From Lysobacter changpingensis (GTDB lineage: Bacteria; Pseudomonadota; Gammaproteobacteria; Xanthomonadales; Xanthomonadaceae): 64,000 nucleotides of DNA. Below the pieces are notes generated by a model that did not search any database, was not told the DNA's origin, and worked only from the letters and a program-made list of their open reading frames with translations. Positions 28,445 to 37,410 of the stretch are shown piece after piece (position 1 is the stretch's first letter; each line of letters starts with the position of its first letter). A program made the translations under genes and the position numbers. The stretch is from positions 744,001 to 808,000 of the forward strand of contig NZ_JADWPE010000002.1 of assembly GCF_017308985.1 (NCBI RefSeq), read 5' to 3'.

Positions 28445-29285
28445 GTTGCGGTTCCGGAGGTCCGAGGTGTTCGAGCAGCGCCGCAAGCTGCGCACGCGAC
28501 GCGCGCAGTGGGTCCTGCATGAGGTGGTTCGCCAGACGCGCGTGCCAGTCGGGCCAGCGCGCGGCGAGCGCGTCCATGTCGCCGTCGAACGGCACGCCTT
28601 CGCCACGGCGCGCGACGAAGGCGGTATCGCACAGGGCGTTGCGCCAGCCCAGGCCGGACAGGCGCAGCGACAGATCGATCAGCGCCGCATACCACGAGCC
28701 ATAACTGCTCGCGTCGAGTCCGCCCGCACGACGTCGCGCCGTGCCGCGCAGCAGCACGGCGTGGCTCACGGCGGCGGGAAGTTCCGGGTGCAGCGCCGGC
28801 ATCGCCTTGGCGGCGCGCGCGACGCGTTCGAGATCGTCAGGTACCGGTTCGATCTCGCCGATGCGCGGCCACGAGGCGGCTTCGCCCGCGTTGCTCCACG
28901 GCGTGGCGGTCGCGATCGCGCCATCGCCGGCGAGGCTGGCGACGAGTCGTGCGAGCCAGCCGGGCGCGGGTAGCGAATCGCTGGCGAGCACCGCGACGTC
29001 GGCATCGCCGCATGCGCCCAGCACTTCGTCCAGGTGCGCGACTTCGCCGACGCTGCGCTGGCGGCGCGTGTAGTCGGCCTTCAATGCGGTGCGCGCGATC
29101 CAGCGTTCGATGATCGCGTAGCCGCGCGGGCCGGCCTGCGCGTCGTCGGCCAGCCACACCGGCGTGCCCGGCGCGGTGGCGGCGTCGAGTGCGGCCAGGC
29201 AGGCGTCGAGCGCGTCGTCGTCCGGGCCGACCGGGACGACGACGATGGGCCCGACGACCGCCGGCGAGGCGGTCGTCTTCGTCAC
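28428..29285 (-). CDS. Glycosyltransferase family 2-like protein, coupled to gspD
   Basis: The 285-residue product starts at a GTG that overlaps the gspD stop (GTGA). It opens PIVVVPVGPDDDALDACLAAL and continues WLADDAQAGPRGYAIIERWI, VAVLASDSLPAPGWLARLVA, AVSHAVLLRGTARRRAGGLD and YAALIDLSLRLSGLGWRNAL, the plan of a GT2 transferase with nucleotide-sugar domain and acceptor region. No signal peptide or membrane span is seen. It sits between the type II secretion operon and a second GT2 gene with overlapping frames, so all three are likely co-translated. Confidence 0.75.
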   Translation of the reverse strand: MTKTTASPAVVGPIVVVPVGPDDDALDACLAALDAATAPGTPVWLADDAQAGPRGYAIIERWIARTALKADYTRRQRSVGEVAHLDEVLGACGDADVAVLASDSLPAPGWLARLVASLAGDGAIATATPWSNAGEAASWPRIGEIEPVPDDLERVARAAKAMPALHPELPAAVSHAVLLRGTARRRAGGLDASSYGSWYAALIDLSLRLSGLGWRNALCDTAFVARRGEGVPFDGDMDALAARWPDWHARLANHLMQDPLRASRAQLAALLEHLGPPEPQRDLFA

Positions 29286-31534
29286 TGTTGCTGGCCTGGG
29301 CGGCGAGGCTTCTTCTGCAGCGGCTCCATCGCGCGGAAACGACGGGTGTATTCGTCGGTGAGATTGCGCGCTTCCTGCGGGTTGCGCACGATCGTCGGCG
29401 TGAGCAGCACGATCACTTCGTTGCGCGTCTTGCTCGAACGCTGCTGGCCGAACAGGCCGCCGATCACCGGGATGCGGCTCAGGCCCGGGAAACCCGACGC
29501 TCCGCGTTCGACGCTGTCGCTGATGAGGCCGGCGAGCATCACCGTGTCGCCGCTCTGCACCGCGGCTTCCGTCTTGAGCTTGCGCGTGTCGATGCGCACG
29601 TTGCCGTTCTGGTCGGCGGTGGACTGGGCGCCGGGCGAGCTGACTTCCTGCACCATGTCGAGGAACACCACGCCATCCTTCGCCACGCGCGGGCGCACCT
29701 TGAGGATGATGCCGGTGTCCATGTACTGCACCTGGCTGTAAGTGTTGTCGCTGCCGGTGGTCGGATTGAAGGTGACGGACGAGATCGGAATCTTGCTGCC
29801 GACGTTGAGCGTCGCCTCGGCGTTGTTGCGCACGACCACGGACGGCGTCTGCAGCAGTTGCAGGTCGGTGACCGAATCCAGTGCGCTGATGACCGCCGCC
29901 GCATTGCGGCCGAGGAAGGTCCACGCCAGGCCGCCGCCCCCTTCGCCGTCGCCGGGCAGGATGCTGCCGGCGAGCGTGCTCCACGTCGTGCGGCCGACCG
30001 CGCTGGGCAGGCCTGCGTCGGTGACGGCGCGTTCGAAGTACCAGTTGACGCCGTATTTCAGGTCGCCTTCGAGCTGCACCTCCACCACCTGGGCTTCGAT
30101 GTGCACCTGCATGGGCATCACGTCGAGGCGTTCGATCACGTCGCGGATCGACTTCCATGCCGACGGACTGCTGCGCACGATGATCGAGTTGGTTTCCTCC
30201 ACCGCCGACACGCCGACGCGGTCGCCGTTGACGTCGAGGGTGAGGGCGGCGTTGCCGTTCTGCTGCTGGCCCAGCGACAGCGTGCCATTGGAGCCGGTAC
30301 CGCTTCCGGTGCCGGTGTCCATGCCGGTGCCGTCCTGGTAGTTGCCGAGCGTCGCGGTGCTGCCGGCGTCGGTGTCCTTCAGCTCCACCGATTCCAGTCC
30401 CGGCATGAGCGAGGGCGGACCACCGGTCCCGCCCGCGCCACCGCCGCGCCCGGACCCGAACACGTCCGCCAGGCGGTCGGCGAGGTCCTTGGCCTTGATG
30501 TACTTCAGCTCGTACGAGAACAGCTGCACGCTGCCGCCGGCGCTGTCGATGCGGTCGAGCCACTGCTGGATGTCGTCGAGGTAGTTCGCCTGCGAGGTGA
30601 TGACCAGCACCGCATTGGCGCCTTCCAGCGGCATGAAGCGGAACATGCCCGCGACCGGCGACTTGCTCTGTTCGCCGAACACTTTCTCCAGGTCGGCCAC
30701 GACCTGGGACGCCTTGCCCGACTGCAGCGGGAACACGCCCACCGACATGCCCGACAGCCAGTCGACGTCGAACACCTCGATCGTGCGCATGTAGTTTTCG
30801 AGTTCCGCGCGGCTGCCGCCGACGGTGATCACGTTGCGCGAGTTGTCGACGTTGACGATCGCGTTCGGCCGCGCGTACGGCTTTAGGATCTTCTCCATCT
30901 CCGTCGCCGAGACGTACTTCAGCGGCACCGTGCGCACTTCGAAACCGCGCGCGGTGCTCGGCGCGCCGGTGCGCGCGGCGACGTTGCCCGCCAGCGCCTG
31001 GTCGGCCGGCACGATGTTGTAGCGACCGCCGTTGTAGACCAGGCGGGCGTTGTTCCAGCCCAGCACCATCTCCAGCAGGTTCAGCGCTTCGGCCGGGCTC
31101 ACCCGCTTGGGCGTGGCGAGCGTGACCGTGCCCTGCACGCCCGGCGCGATCACGTAGTTCTGGCCGAGCATGTCGCCCAGGATCGCCTTGACCACCGCAT
31201 GCAGCGATTCGCCTTCGAAATTGAACGTGGCCGCTCCCGTGGTCCCGCCCAGGCCCGGCGGCGGCGCGGAGGCCGCGCTGCGGTTGATGACCTGGCCGGT
31301 GCCGCGACGGATCTGCGGACGCGCGTCGCCGCCGGCGGTGGACTCGGGCAGGGTTTCCTGGGTCGTGGCGCCGGGCGCCGTAGCGGGTGCGCCAGCCTGG
31401 CCGGGTGGCACCTCGGCGCGGCGGATGTCCGGCACGGGTGCGGTCGCGCACGAGGCCAGCAGGCTGGCGATGGTCGCGGTCGCGATCGCCTGTGCGGCGA
31501 GGCTGGGGCGGAGCTTCATCGGACGAGGCTTCAT
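29282..31534 (-). CDS. gspD: GspD (XpsD), type II secretion secretin lipoprotein
   Basis: The secretin forms the outer-membrane channel of type II secretion. The 750-residue product has a lipoprotein signal ending LLASC, a Pro/Ala/Gly spacer, the N0 domain (FNFEGESLHAVVKAILGDML), repeated N1-N3 domains (VPLKYVSATEMEKILKPYAR, VFPLQSGKASQVVADLEKVF, ELKYIKAKDLADRLADVF) with a Gly/Thr rich insert, and the secretin core (MPMQVHIEAQVVEVQLEGDL to VPVIGGLFGQQRSS-like end, with EVIVLLTPTIV). The chosen ATG is at 31534; a TTG at 31546 overlapping the gspN stop is possible. Being a lipoprotein itself, it may not need a pilotin. Confidence 0.95.
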   Translation of the reverse strand: MKPRPMKLRPSLAAQAIATATIASLLASCATAPVPDIRRAEVPPGQAGAPATAPGATTQETLPESTAGGDARPQIRRGTGQVINRSAASAPPPGLGGTTGAATFNFEGESLHAVVKAILGDMLGQNYVIAPGVQGTVTLATPKRVSPAEALNLLEMVLGWNNARLVYNGGRYNIVPADQALAGNVAARTGAPSTARGFEVRTVPLKYVSATEMEKILKPYARPNAIVNVDNSRNVITVGGSRAELENYMRTIEVFDVDWLSGMSVGVFPLQSGKASQVVADLEKVFGEQSKSPVAGMFRFMPLEGANAVLVITSQANYLDDIQQWLDRIDSAGGSVQLFSYELKYIKAKDLADRLADVFGSGRGGGAGGTGGPPSLMPGLESVELKDTDAGSTATLGNYQDGTGMDTGTGSGTGSNGTLSLGQQQNGNAALTLDVNGDRVGVSAVEETNSIIVRSSPSAWKSIRDVIERLDVMPMQVHIEAQVVEVQLEGDLKYGVNWYFERAVTDAGLPSAVGRTTWSTLAGSILPGDGEGGGGLAWTFLGRNAAAVISALDSVTDLQLLQTPSVVVRNNAEATLNVGSKIPISSVTFNPTTGSDNTYSQVQYMDTGIILKVRPRVAKDGVVFLDMVQEVSSPGAQSTADQNGNVRIDTRKLKTEAAVQSGDTVMLAGLISDSVERGASGFPGLSRIPVIGGLFGQQRSSKTRNEVIVLLTPTIVRNPQEARNLTDEYTRRFRAMEPLQKKPRRPGQQQ

Positions 31535-31542
31535 GCAGTCTC

Positions 31543-32385
31543 TCAAGGCGTCTGGGCCGGGGGTTGCGCGGATTGCTGCTGCCGCATCTGCGCGCGACGC
31601 GCTTCGATCCGCTTGCGGATGGCTTCCATCTGCGCCTCCGGCGTCATCGGCGTGTTTTCGCTGGGTTCGGGCGCAGGCGGCGGGGCCGGCTGCGCCTGGG
31701 GGTTGGCATTGCCGTTCGCGCTGCGGTTCTGCGCGGCGGCGTTGTTCGCCGGACGCGCGTTGGCGGCGGGGCGTGCGGCGCTGGTCGAAGCGCTCGGCGG
31801 CGGCGCGACCGGAACGCCCACCGGCTGCGCCCGGTTCGCACCGGGCAGCGCGTTGTTCACCGCGGTCGGCGGCTGGCCGCCCTGCCCGTCGAACACGCGC
31901 AGCATCATCTCGCGACGGCCTTCTGGACCTTCGAACACGGCGCTGCGTGCATCCAGCGCGGTCAGACGCCAGGCCGGATGCGATTCGGGCACTTCGCCGA
32001 GCCTCACGCGCACCGATTCGCTGCCGTCGGCCGGCTGCAGGATCGCCATCTGCAGGGTCGGCGTAATCAGCACGCTGGTCAGCACGTAATCGAACGCGGT
32101 CTGCTGGCCTTCGCCCTCGCCTTCGCCCTGCAGGAAGAACGGCTTGGGCTGGCGGTCCTGCGAGAACAGCGGACGCTGCGCGATGGCCGCGTACTGCGAC
32201 AACGGGCCGAGCCGTTGCGGCGCGGGAGGCCGCGCGTTCGGCAACGGGCGCAGCAGGCCGGGGTCGGCGTCCAGGGCCTGCGCGTGCCGGCCCATGCCGA
32301 ACACCGCCAAGCCCCAGGCGAGCACCGCCCAGCCGGCGACGGTCGCCAGCAGCCAGGTGCGCGGACCGGCGTCGTCAAGGCGCAC
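31543..32385 (-). CDS. gspN: GspN (XpsN), inner-membrane type II secretion component
   Basis: The 280-residue protein has one N-terminal transmembrane helix (WLLATVAGWAVLAWGLAVFG), a periplasmic domain with AAIAQRPLFSQDRQPKPFF and VLTSVLITPTLQMAILQPAD, and a long Pro, Ala, Asn and Gln rich tail. The RPLFSxxRxP motif is shared with the homology region of GspC. There is no PDZ domain and no separate gspC in the operon, so XpsN probably fills the GspC role of linking XpsL/M to XpsD. GTG start, overlapping the gspM end by 11 bases. Confidence 0.85.
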   Translation of the reverse strand: MRLDDAGPRTWLLATVAGWAVLAWGLAVFGMGRHAQALDADPGLLRPLPNARPPAPQRLGPLSQYAAIAQRPLFSQDRQPKPFFLQGEGEGEGQQTAFDYVLTSVLITPTLQMAILQPADGSESVRVRLGEVPESHPAWRLTALDARSAVFEGPEGRREMMLRVFDGQGGQPPTAVNNALPGANRAQPVGVPVAPPPSASTSAARPAANARPANNAAAQNRSANGNANPQAQPAPPPAPEPSENTPMTPEAQMEAIRKRIEARRAQMRQQQSAQPPAQTP

Positions 32386-33046
32386 GCGGCACCTCCGCGG
32401 TGTTGGGCGAGGGACGCAGGTAGCCGTAGAGGTCGAAGCTCACGTCGAGTCCGCCGTCGCCGCTGGGCTGGTTCGCGCCGGGCAGGAAGTAGCCGCGCGA
32501 GGACAACAGGTTGAGGTTGCCGACGAACAGGCGCGGCGATCCGCTTTCCAGCGCGTACAGCACGCTCGCCAGTTCCGGCGTGCCGCAGCGCAGGCGCACC
32601 TGCACGATCACGCGCGCGTAGCGTTCGCGGCGCGGCTCGCTGAGCGGCGAGCGGTTGCTGATCGCGCAGCTGCGATTGCCCGGGCTGGCCTCGGCGACGA
32701 CACGTTCCAGCCGCTGCACGAGGCCGGCGGTCGCCAGTTCCGCGCTGCTTTCGGGAAGGAATCCGGGCGAACGCGCCTGCTGCGCACGCACCTGCGCGAG
32801 GCGCTGCTGCACCTGCGGCGCCTGCTGCAGCTGCATGCGCTGGCGCAGTTCGCGCTGCTGCAGGGTTTCGACGCGTTCGTTGGCTTCCAGCATCGGCGCG
32901 GTGAACCACGGATGCACGAGCACCAGATAGCCCAGCAGCAGCGCCGCGAGCAGCAGGCCGAGCGCGAGCCACTGGTCGCGGCCGATGCGTCGCGCCGGCG
33001 TCGCCATCGGCGCCTGCGCCTGCACGGAGGTCGGTTCAACCGCCAT
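32375..33046 (-). CDS. gspM: GspM (XpsM), inner-membrane type II secretion platform protein
   Basis: The 223-residue protein has a short cytoplasmic start, a transmembrane helix (WLALGLLLAALLLGYLVLVH, about 26-45), a coiled-coil stretch (ANERVETLQQRELRQRMQLQ) and a PilO-like ferredoxin-fold periplasmic domain (YARVIVQVRLRCGTPELASV then LYALESGSPRLFVGNLNLLS). GspM pairs with GspL around the platform. It overlaps gspL by 11 bases and gspN by 11 bases. Confidence 0.9.
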   Translation of the reverse strand: MAVEPTSVQAQAPMATPARRIGRDQWLALGLLLAALLLGYLVLVHPWFTAPMLEANERVETLQQRELRQRMQLQQAPQVQQRLAQVRAQQARSPGFLPESSAELATAGLVQRLERVVAEASPGNRSCAISNRSPLSEPRRERYARVIVQVRLRCGTPELASVLYALESGSPRLFVGNLNLLSSRGYFLPGANQPSGDGGLDVSFDLYGYLRPSPNTAEVPRAP

Positions 33047-34253
33047 CGGCGTCCTCCGGCTGCGGTTGCGGGGGTGCGCGCTGCGCGGCGGGCGCGGGCG
33101 CGCCGAGTTCGGCGGTCAGGGTGAAACGGTCGCGGCTGGTCACGGGATCGGGCATCAGCGCGCCGGTCAGCGACGGCGCGCGCCACAGCCTGGATCCCTG
33201 CAGGCGCTGCACCAGCGACGGCGCCTCGCGGCTGAGGCCGATCATCAGCAGGTTGCCGTCCTCGACGGCGAGCTTTTCCAGGTACGTGCTGTCGGGCAGG
33301 CGCCGGGTGAGTTCGTCGAGCACTTCCACCGTGGTCGGCCGCTGCGCGCGCTCGCGGTCGAGGAAGGCCTGGCCTTCGATCAGGTCGATCAACGCCTGCC
33401 GCTGCGCCGCGGCGTCGCGCGCGGCGGTCGCCTGCTGGGCGATGCGCGCTTCGAGTTCGTCGGCCGCCGCGCGGCGATTGGCGAGCAGCTGCCACATCGT
33501 CGCGGCGACGGCGATCACCGCCAGCGCGGCAAGCGCGAGGTTCCAGTAGCGGAAGGCATCGCCGTGGCGGCGACGCAGCGCTGGATCGAGCAGGTTCACG
33601 CCCAGCGGCATGCCGTTCTCGGCGCACAGGTCGATGCCGGCCAGCGATCCGGCCATCGGGCCGAGCGCCGCCATCGGCGCCTCCAGGCGCTGGCGCGGCA
33701 CGACGACGAGTTCGGCCTCGATCAGCCCATCGGTATCGCGACGGCCGAGCACGCGCGCGTCGAAGGCGACGGTGTCGGCGGAGAACGGGGTCTGGCGGTC
33801 GATCTCGAAACCGACCACGTCGCGGAGCCGGTCGCCCGCGGCGCCCGGCAGGGTCAGTCGGCGGCGCAGGCCGGCGGCGGCCGGCAGGAGCAGCCAGCGC
33901 GGCAGGTCGGCCAGGCGCGACGGAAGCAGCGTCGCCAGCGGATCCACCGGCGCGACGATGGCGTCCTCGTCCGGCAACGCCAGCTGCGGCACCGCGCCGA
34001 GGTCGCGGAGATCGCCGGCCTGCTGGAGCCGCAACTGCACCGCATCGCCCTGCACCTGCAGCAGCAGCCGGCCGCGATCGAACCCGAGCACGCGGCGCAC
34101 CCGCGCCGGCAGCCAGGCGGCGAGGTTGTGCGCCCACCAGTGCGCGAACCCGCCCGCGCCGGGCGCGAGGCGCGCGCCCAGGCGACGCAGCCGGTCCTGC
34201 GCCCAGTCGGCGGCAGGCCGGTTCGGGGACCGGCTTTCGCTCCTAGCGTTCAT
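33036..34253 (-). CDS. gspL: GspL (XpsL), cytoplasmic/inner-membrane platform protein binding GspE
   Basis: The 405-residue protein has a cytoplasmic actin-like domain like PilM (LLLQVQGDAVQLRLQQAGDL, FEIDRQTPFSADTVAFDARV), a transmembrane helix near residues 235-255 (NLALAALAVIAVAATMWQLL), and a periplasmic PilN-like part with coiled coil and LDELTRRLPDSTYLEKLAVE. GspL recruits the ATPase GspE to the membrane. The start overlaps the gspK stop as ATGA. Confidence 0.93.
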   Translation of the reverse strand: MNARSESRSPNRPAADWAQDRLRRLGARLAPGAGGFAHWWAHNLAAWLPARVRRVLGFDRGRLLLQVQGDAVQLRLQQAGDLRDLGAVPQLALPDEDAIVAPVDPLATLLPSRLADLPRWLLLPAAAGLRRRLTLPGAAGDRLRDVVGFEIDRQTPFSADTVAFDARVLGRRDTDGLIEAELVVVPRQRLEAPMAALGPMAGSLAGIDLCAENGMPLGVNLLDPALRRRHGDAFRYWNLALAALAVIAVAATMWQLLANRRAAADELEARIAQQATAARDAAAQRQALIDLIEGQAFLDRERAQRPTTVEVLDELTRRLPDSTYLEKLAVEDGNLLMIGLSREAPSLVQRLQGSRLWRAPSLTGALMPDPVTSRDRFTLTAELGAPAPAAQRAPPQPQPEDADGG

Positions 34254-35143
34254 CGCGGTGATGCTCCCTCCTCCCAGCGCAACGGCACGTACGCCATGCC
34301 AGGCAGGCCTCCTCCGCCCGTACGAACCACCGCTCGCAGCAGCGACTGACGACCATCCGGAAGCCGCGCGCGGCTGTCGATACTATAGGTGCCGCTGCCG
34401 GCGCCGGCCATGTTCGGGCCTGTCGAGGCGCCGTCCACGGGCAGCGAACCGGCCGGTCGACCGCGCTGGGCCACCAGCTCGGCGCCGTTCAATCCCATCG
34501 CATCGAGCAGTACCGCAGACGCATACGCGGGATCCGGCTGGGCTCGGCCGCTGAAGACGGTCAGGTCCGGTTCCAGCTTTGCGTACAGCTCCGGCGTCAT
34601 GCCCAGCACCTGCAGCAGTTCGGCCACGCTTTCGAAGTCCGCGTCCTTGGCGCCGTAGGGGCGGCCGGCAGCTTCGTAGTCCCCGTCCTCGGCGCCGCCG
34701 GCGGGCTGGGTCAGCGGGTCCGCATCGCGCCAGTCGATGATGGCCCCGGCGATGCGCCCGGCCTCGGACGGCTCCACGCCGTGGCGCTGGATCAACGCGG
34801 CGAGCAGCGGATGCGGCGCCTGGTTGATGTCGAGCTTGCCGTTCTCGTCGACGATCCTCACCTCGACCTGCGCATCGCCGAAGCGCCAGGGGTGCGGCTG
34901 GCCGTCGGGCTTCCACTGCAGGCGCGCGTCCGGCAGCGCGACGCGGGTCAGCGAATATTCCAGCCCCGCGCGCGCGGCGTTGGACGCCACCAGTCCGCGC
35001 ACCAGCACGCGGCCCTGCAACGCCTCCACGCGTGCGGCGAGCGCGAAACCGCCGATCAGCGCGGTCAGCAGCACGATCAGCCACAGCACCAGGATCAGCG
35101 CGGCGCCGCGTGCGCGTGAGGGAGTCCGCGGCGCGCGCGTCAT
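34250..35143 (-). CDS. gspK: GspK (XpsK), minor pseudopilin at the tip
   Basis: The 297-residue product starts MTRAPRTPSRARGAALILVL: a prepilin leader cleaved after ARG, then a hydrophobic helix without the usual Glu+5, which is characteristic of GspK. A large globular domain follows with VDENGKLDINQAPHPLLAAL, IIDWRDADPLTQPAGGAEDG and FESVAELLQVLGMTPELY, the GspK alpha-domain. It caps the I-J-K tip complex. Start set by ATGA overlap with gspJ. Confidence 0.94.
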   Translation of the reverse strand: MTRAPRTPSRARGAALILVLWLIVLLTALIGGFALAARVEALQGRVLVRGLVASNAARAGLEYSLTRVALPDARLQWKPDGQPHPWRFGDAQVEVRIVDENGKLDINQAPHPLLAALIQRHGVEPSEAGRIAGAIIDWRDADPLTQPAGGAEDGDYEAAGRPYGAKDADFESVAELLQVLGMTPELYAKLEPDLTVFSGRAQPDPAYASAVLLDAMGLNGAELVAQRGRPAGSLPVDGASTGPNMAGAGSGTYSIDSRARLPDGRQSLLRAVVRTGGGGLPGMAYVPLRWEEGASPR

Positions 35144-35787
35144 TGCGTCTGCACCGGTTGTGCGTACGCGCTGAACGCCGGCGCGAGCGGCAGCGAAACG
35201 ATCAGCGGCGGCCATGGCACGCCGTCGCGGTCGACCATCGTCACTTCCACCAGCAGCGGCAGCTGTTCGGTCGCTTCCCACGTGTCGAGCCACTCGCCGA
35301 GGCGCCCCTCCTGATCGAGCGCGCGATAGCGGAAGCGTGCTTCGCGCAGGTTCCCCACCAGTTGCTCCGGCGGGCGCGGATCGCGCTCCTCCACGGTCTT
35401 GCCGGCCTGCACCATGCTCAGCGCGAGCGTCATCCGCACGCCCTCGCCTGCGTCCTCGATGCGGAAATCGTGCAGGTATGGGCCGCCGCGTCCGAGGTAA
35501 TCGGGAATGTCGGCGACGAAGCGCATGCGCTCGCGCTCGCCGATGAAACGGATGGCGATCGCGCGCGACTGGTCGATGTCGAACGGGATCGGCCGCGTGC
35601 CGGTGAGGCGCGCGCGCAGGAAGCCTTCGACCGTGCGCATGCGCTCGCTGCGACCGGCCATCGCCTCGCCGCGCGTGGTCGTGCGTGTGGCGGCGCCGAG
35701 CGTGGCGAACGCCAGCGAAAGGCCCGCGACGAGCAGCACCATCGCGATCAGCACTTCGATGAGGGTGAAGCCACGCGCGCGGGTCAT
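35140..35787 (-). CDS. gspJ: GspJ (XpsJ), minor pseudopilin
   Basis: The 215-residue product has a standard prepilin start (MTRARG / FTLIEVLIAMVLLVAGLS) with Glu+5, then a beta-rich domain with SERMRTVEGFLRARLTGTRP and WLDTWEATEQLPLLVEVTMV. It joins GspI and GspK at the pseudopilus tip. Overlaps gspI and gspK by 4 bases each. Confidence 0.94.
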   Translation of the reverse strand: MTRARGFTLIEVLIAMVLLVAGLSLAFATLGAATRTTTRGEAMAGRSERMRTVEGFLRARLTGTRPIPFDIDQSRAIAIRFIGERERMRFVADIPDYLGRGGPYLHDFRIEDAGEGVRMTLALSMVQAGKTVEERDPRPPEQLVGNLREARFRYRALDQEGRLGEWLDTWEATEQLPLLVEVTMVDRDGVPWPPLIVSLPLAPAFSAYAQPVQTQ

Positions 35788-36296
35788 GGCAGCACGCCTC
35801 CGCTGCCGGCCGCGGCGATGCGCAGCGTGCGCAGCTGCAGGCGCTGCCCCGGCCCGTCGCCCCACTGCATCGCCAGGGTGATCTCGAACAGTTCCGGCCC
35901 GCCGAGCGTCATCGGCTGGCCGCTGGCGGCCACCGCGGGATCGCGCCACGGCGCCACGCGCAGGCGCCAGCGATAACGGCCCTGCTCGAACTCGCCATCG
36001 CGCTCGCTCGCCGCCAGGCGCTCGCCGACGCCGACCTGGTCCATCACCGACTGCGCGTACATCGCGGCGCGTCCGGCGTCGGCCGATTGCCGTACCTGCC
36101 GCGTCGAACCCGACAGGATCCCGAGCAGCAGCGTGAGCGCCATCGCGAGCAGCGCGAAGGCGACGATGACTTCCAGCAGCGTGTAGCCGGTCTGGAGCGA
36201 GGAACGAGCGGAGAGGAACGAGGAACGCGTCGAAAGCGCGCATCGGCGCGTGGCCGTGACTGGTTTCCCGTTCCTCTCCACCCGTTCCCCGTTCAT
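35784..36296 (-). CDS. gspI: GspI (XpsI), minor pseudopilin with unusually long leader
   Basis: The 170-residue product has the pseudopilin segment TG / YTLLEVIVAFALLAMALTLL with Glu+5, then SADAGRAAMYAQSVMDQVGV and a small beta domain. The leader before the cleavage glycine is about 37 residues (MNGERVERNGKPVTATRRCA onward) instead of about 6 to 10, and is encoded by an AACGAG-type inverted repeat. No ATG, GTG or TTG lies between codon 6 and the cleavage site, so a normal short leader is not available. Start at 36296 overlaps the gspH stop. Confidence 0.9.
   Translation of the reverse strand: MNGERVERNGKPVTATRRCALSTRSSFLSARSSLQTGYTLLEVIVAFALLAMALTLLLGILSGSTRQVRQSADAGRAAMYAQSVMDQVGVGERLAASERDGEFEQGRYRWRLRVAPWRDPAVAASGQPMTLGGPELFEITLAMQWGDGPGQRLQLRTLRIAAAGSGGVLP
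36193..36295. repeat. AACGAG-type inverted repeat coding for the gspI leader
   Basis: The left arm 36193-36228 (GGAGCGAGGAACGAGCGGAG, AGGAACGAGGAACG) and the right arm 36268-36295 (CCCGTTCCTCTCCACC, CGTTCCCCGTTC) are imperfect inverted copies around a GC-rich spacer. A related element sits at 14743-14817. Confidence 0.7.
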
Positions 36297-36745
36297 GGCT
36301 GGGCCTGCGCGCGCCGCAGCTTCACTTCGCCGGTGAGCCAGGCGACGTCGATATTCCACGCTGCCCGGCGCGCGGCGAGCTGCACGCGGCCACCGGTGCT
36401 GGCGCCGTCGGGAAAGAACACGATCGCGCCTTCGCCGCGTCGCGGCTGCACTTCGCGCGCGGCGGTGAAGGTGATGCGCAACGAAGGCGGGATGTCGCCG
36501 CGGCGCCCCATCGGCGCGGCCCAGGCGCGCTTGGCCGGATCGAGCGTGAAGCGCTGCGGTTGCCCGGTCGCGATCGCGTGGGTGCGGGTGAAACGCAGCG
36601 CGGCGGACACCTGCTTCGCGCTGGAACGCAGCTGCATGCCTTCGCGACCGCCGCTCATCGCCGCCAGCGCGAGCACGCTGATGGCGGCGATCAGCGCGAT
36701 CACCAGCAGCATTTCCAGCAGGGACACACCCCGCGCGCGATGCAT
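36293..36745 (-). CDS. gspH: GspH (XpsH), minor pseudopilin
   Basis: The 150-residue product has a short leader (MHRARG) and pilin helix VSLLEMLLVIALIAAISVLA with Glu+5, then AKQVSAALRFTRTHAIATGQ, typical of GspH/FimT, and a C-terminal GAIVFFPDGASTGGRVQL. It links the tip to the major pseudopilin GspG. The gap to gspG is 27 bases; the gspI start overlaps its stop. Confidence 0.95.
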   Translation of the reverse strand: MHRARGVSLLEMLLVIALIAAISVLALAAMSGGREGMQLRSSAKQVSAALRFTRTHAIATGQPQRFTLDPAKRAWAAPMGRRGDIPPSLRITFTAAREVQPRRGEGAIVFFPDGASTGGRVQLAARRAAWNIDVAWLTGEVKLRRAQAQP

Positions 36746-36772
36746 GGCCGAATGCCCCCGCTGGGCTCGCGC

Positions 36773-37207
36773 TTACTCGTACTTGATGTCGCCGTCGACG
36801 CTGGTGCCGCCCGGCTTTCCATCCTTGCCCAGGCTGACCAGGTCGAACGGGCCGCTTTCGCCCGGCGCGCGGTATTCGAGCGCGTGGCCCCAAGGGTCCT
36901 TCAGCTCGGCCGGCTTCGCGTACGGGCCGAGCCAGCCGTTCACGTCGGCGGGTTGGGTGACCAGTTCCTCCAGCGAGGTCGGCAGGCGGCCGGTGTCCAT
37001 CTGGAACGACTCGACCTTCCCGGCCATCGTCTGCACCTGCGCCTTGGCGATGTTGTAGTCGCCGCGATCCTTGCCGCCCAGCACGCGGCTGCCGACGAAG
37101 GCCAGCACCGCGCCGATCAGCACGATCACGATGATGATCTCGATCAGGCTCATGCCGCGCTGGCGGGCGGCCGATGGCGAACGGGTCGGTGAACGGCGGT
37201 TGCGCAT
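36773..37207 (-). CDS. gspG: GspG (XpsG), major pseudopilin
   Basis: The 144-residue product has a basic leader of 18 residues ending ARQRG, then MSLIEIIIVIVLIGAVLAFV with Glu+5, followed by VQTMAGKVESFQMDTGRLPT, LKDPWGHALEYRAPGESGPF and DLVSLGKDGKPGG, the last matching the calcium-site region of GspG. It polymerises into the pseudopilus. A 200-base gap with no gene separates it from gspF. Confidence 0.96.
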   Translation of the reverse strand: MRNRRSPTRSPSAARQRGMSLIEIIIVIVLIGAVLAFVGSRVLGGKDRGDYNIAKAQVQTMAGKVESFQMDTGRLPTSLEELVTQPADVNGWLGPYAKPAELKDPWGHALEYRAPGESGPFDLVSLGKDGKPGGTSVDGDIKYE

Positions 37208-37410
37208 GTGGGTTCCTTTGGAGTCCGGAAGAGGGGATGTTTACCCGAAAACGATTGCAAGTGGACTGACTGCGGGGGGCGATGTTCAGTTCCTGCGATG
37301 CCGGTGTGAAGGGGCATATGTCGCCTTGCGGGCCTCGCGGCGCGCTTCGTCGCGATGCCGCCCCGCTGCGTGAGGCGTCCGCGAGCGGGCCGCAGACCCG
37401 CATTGCGGAC

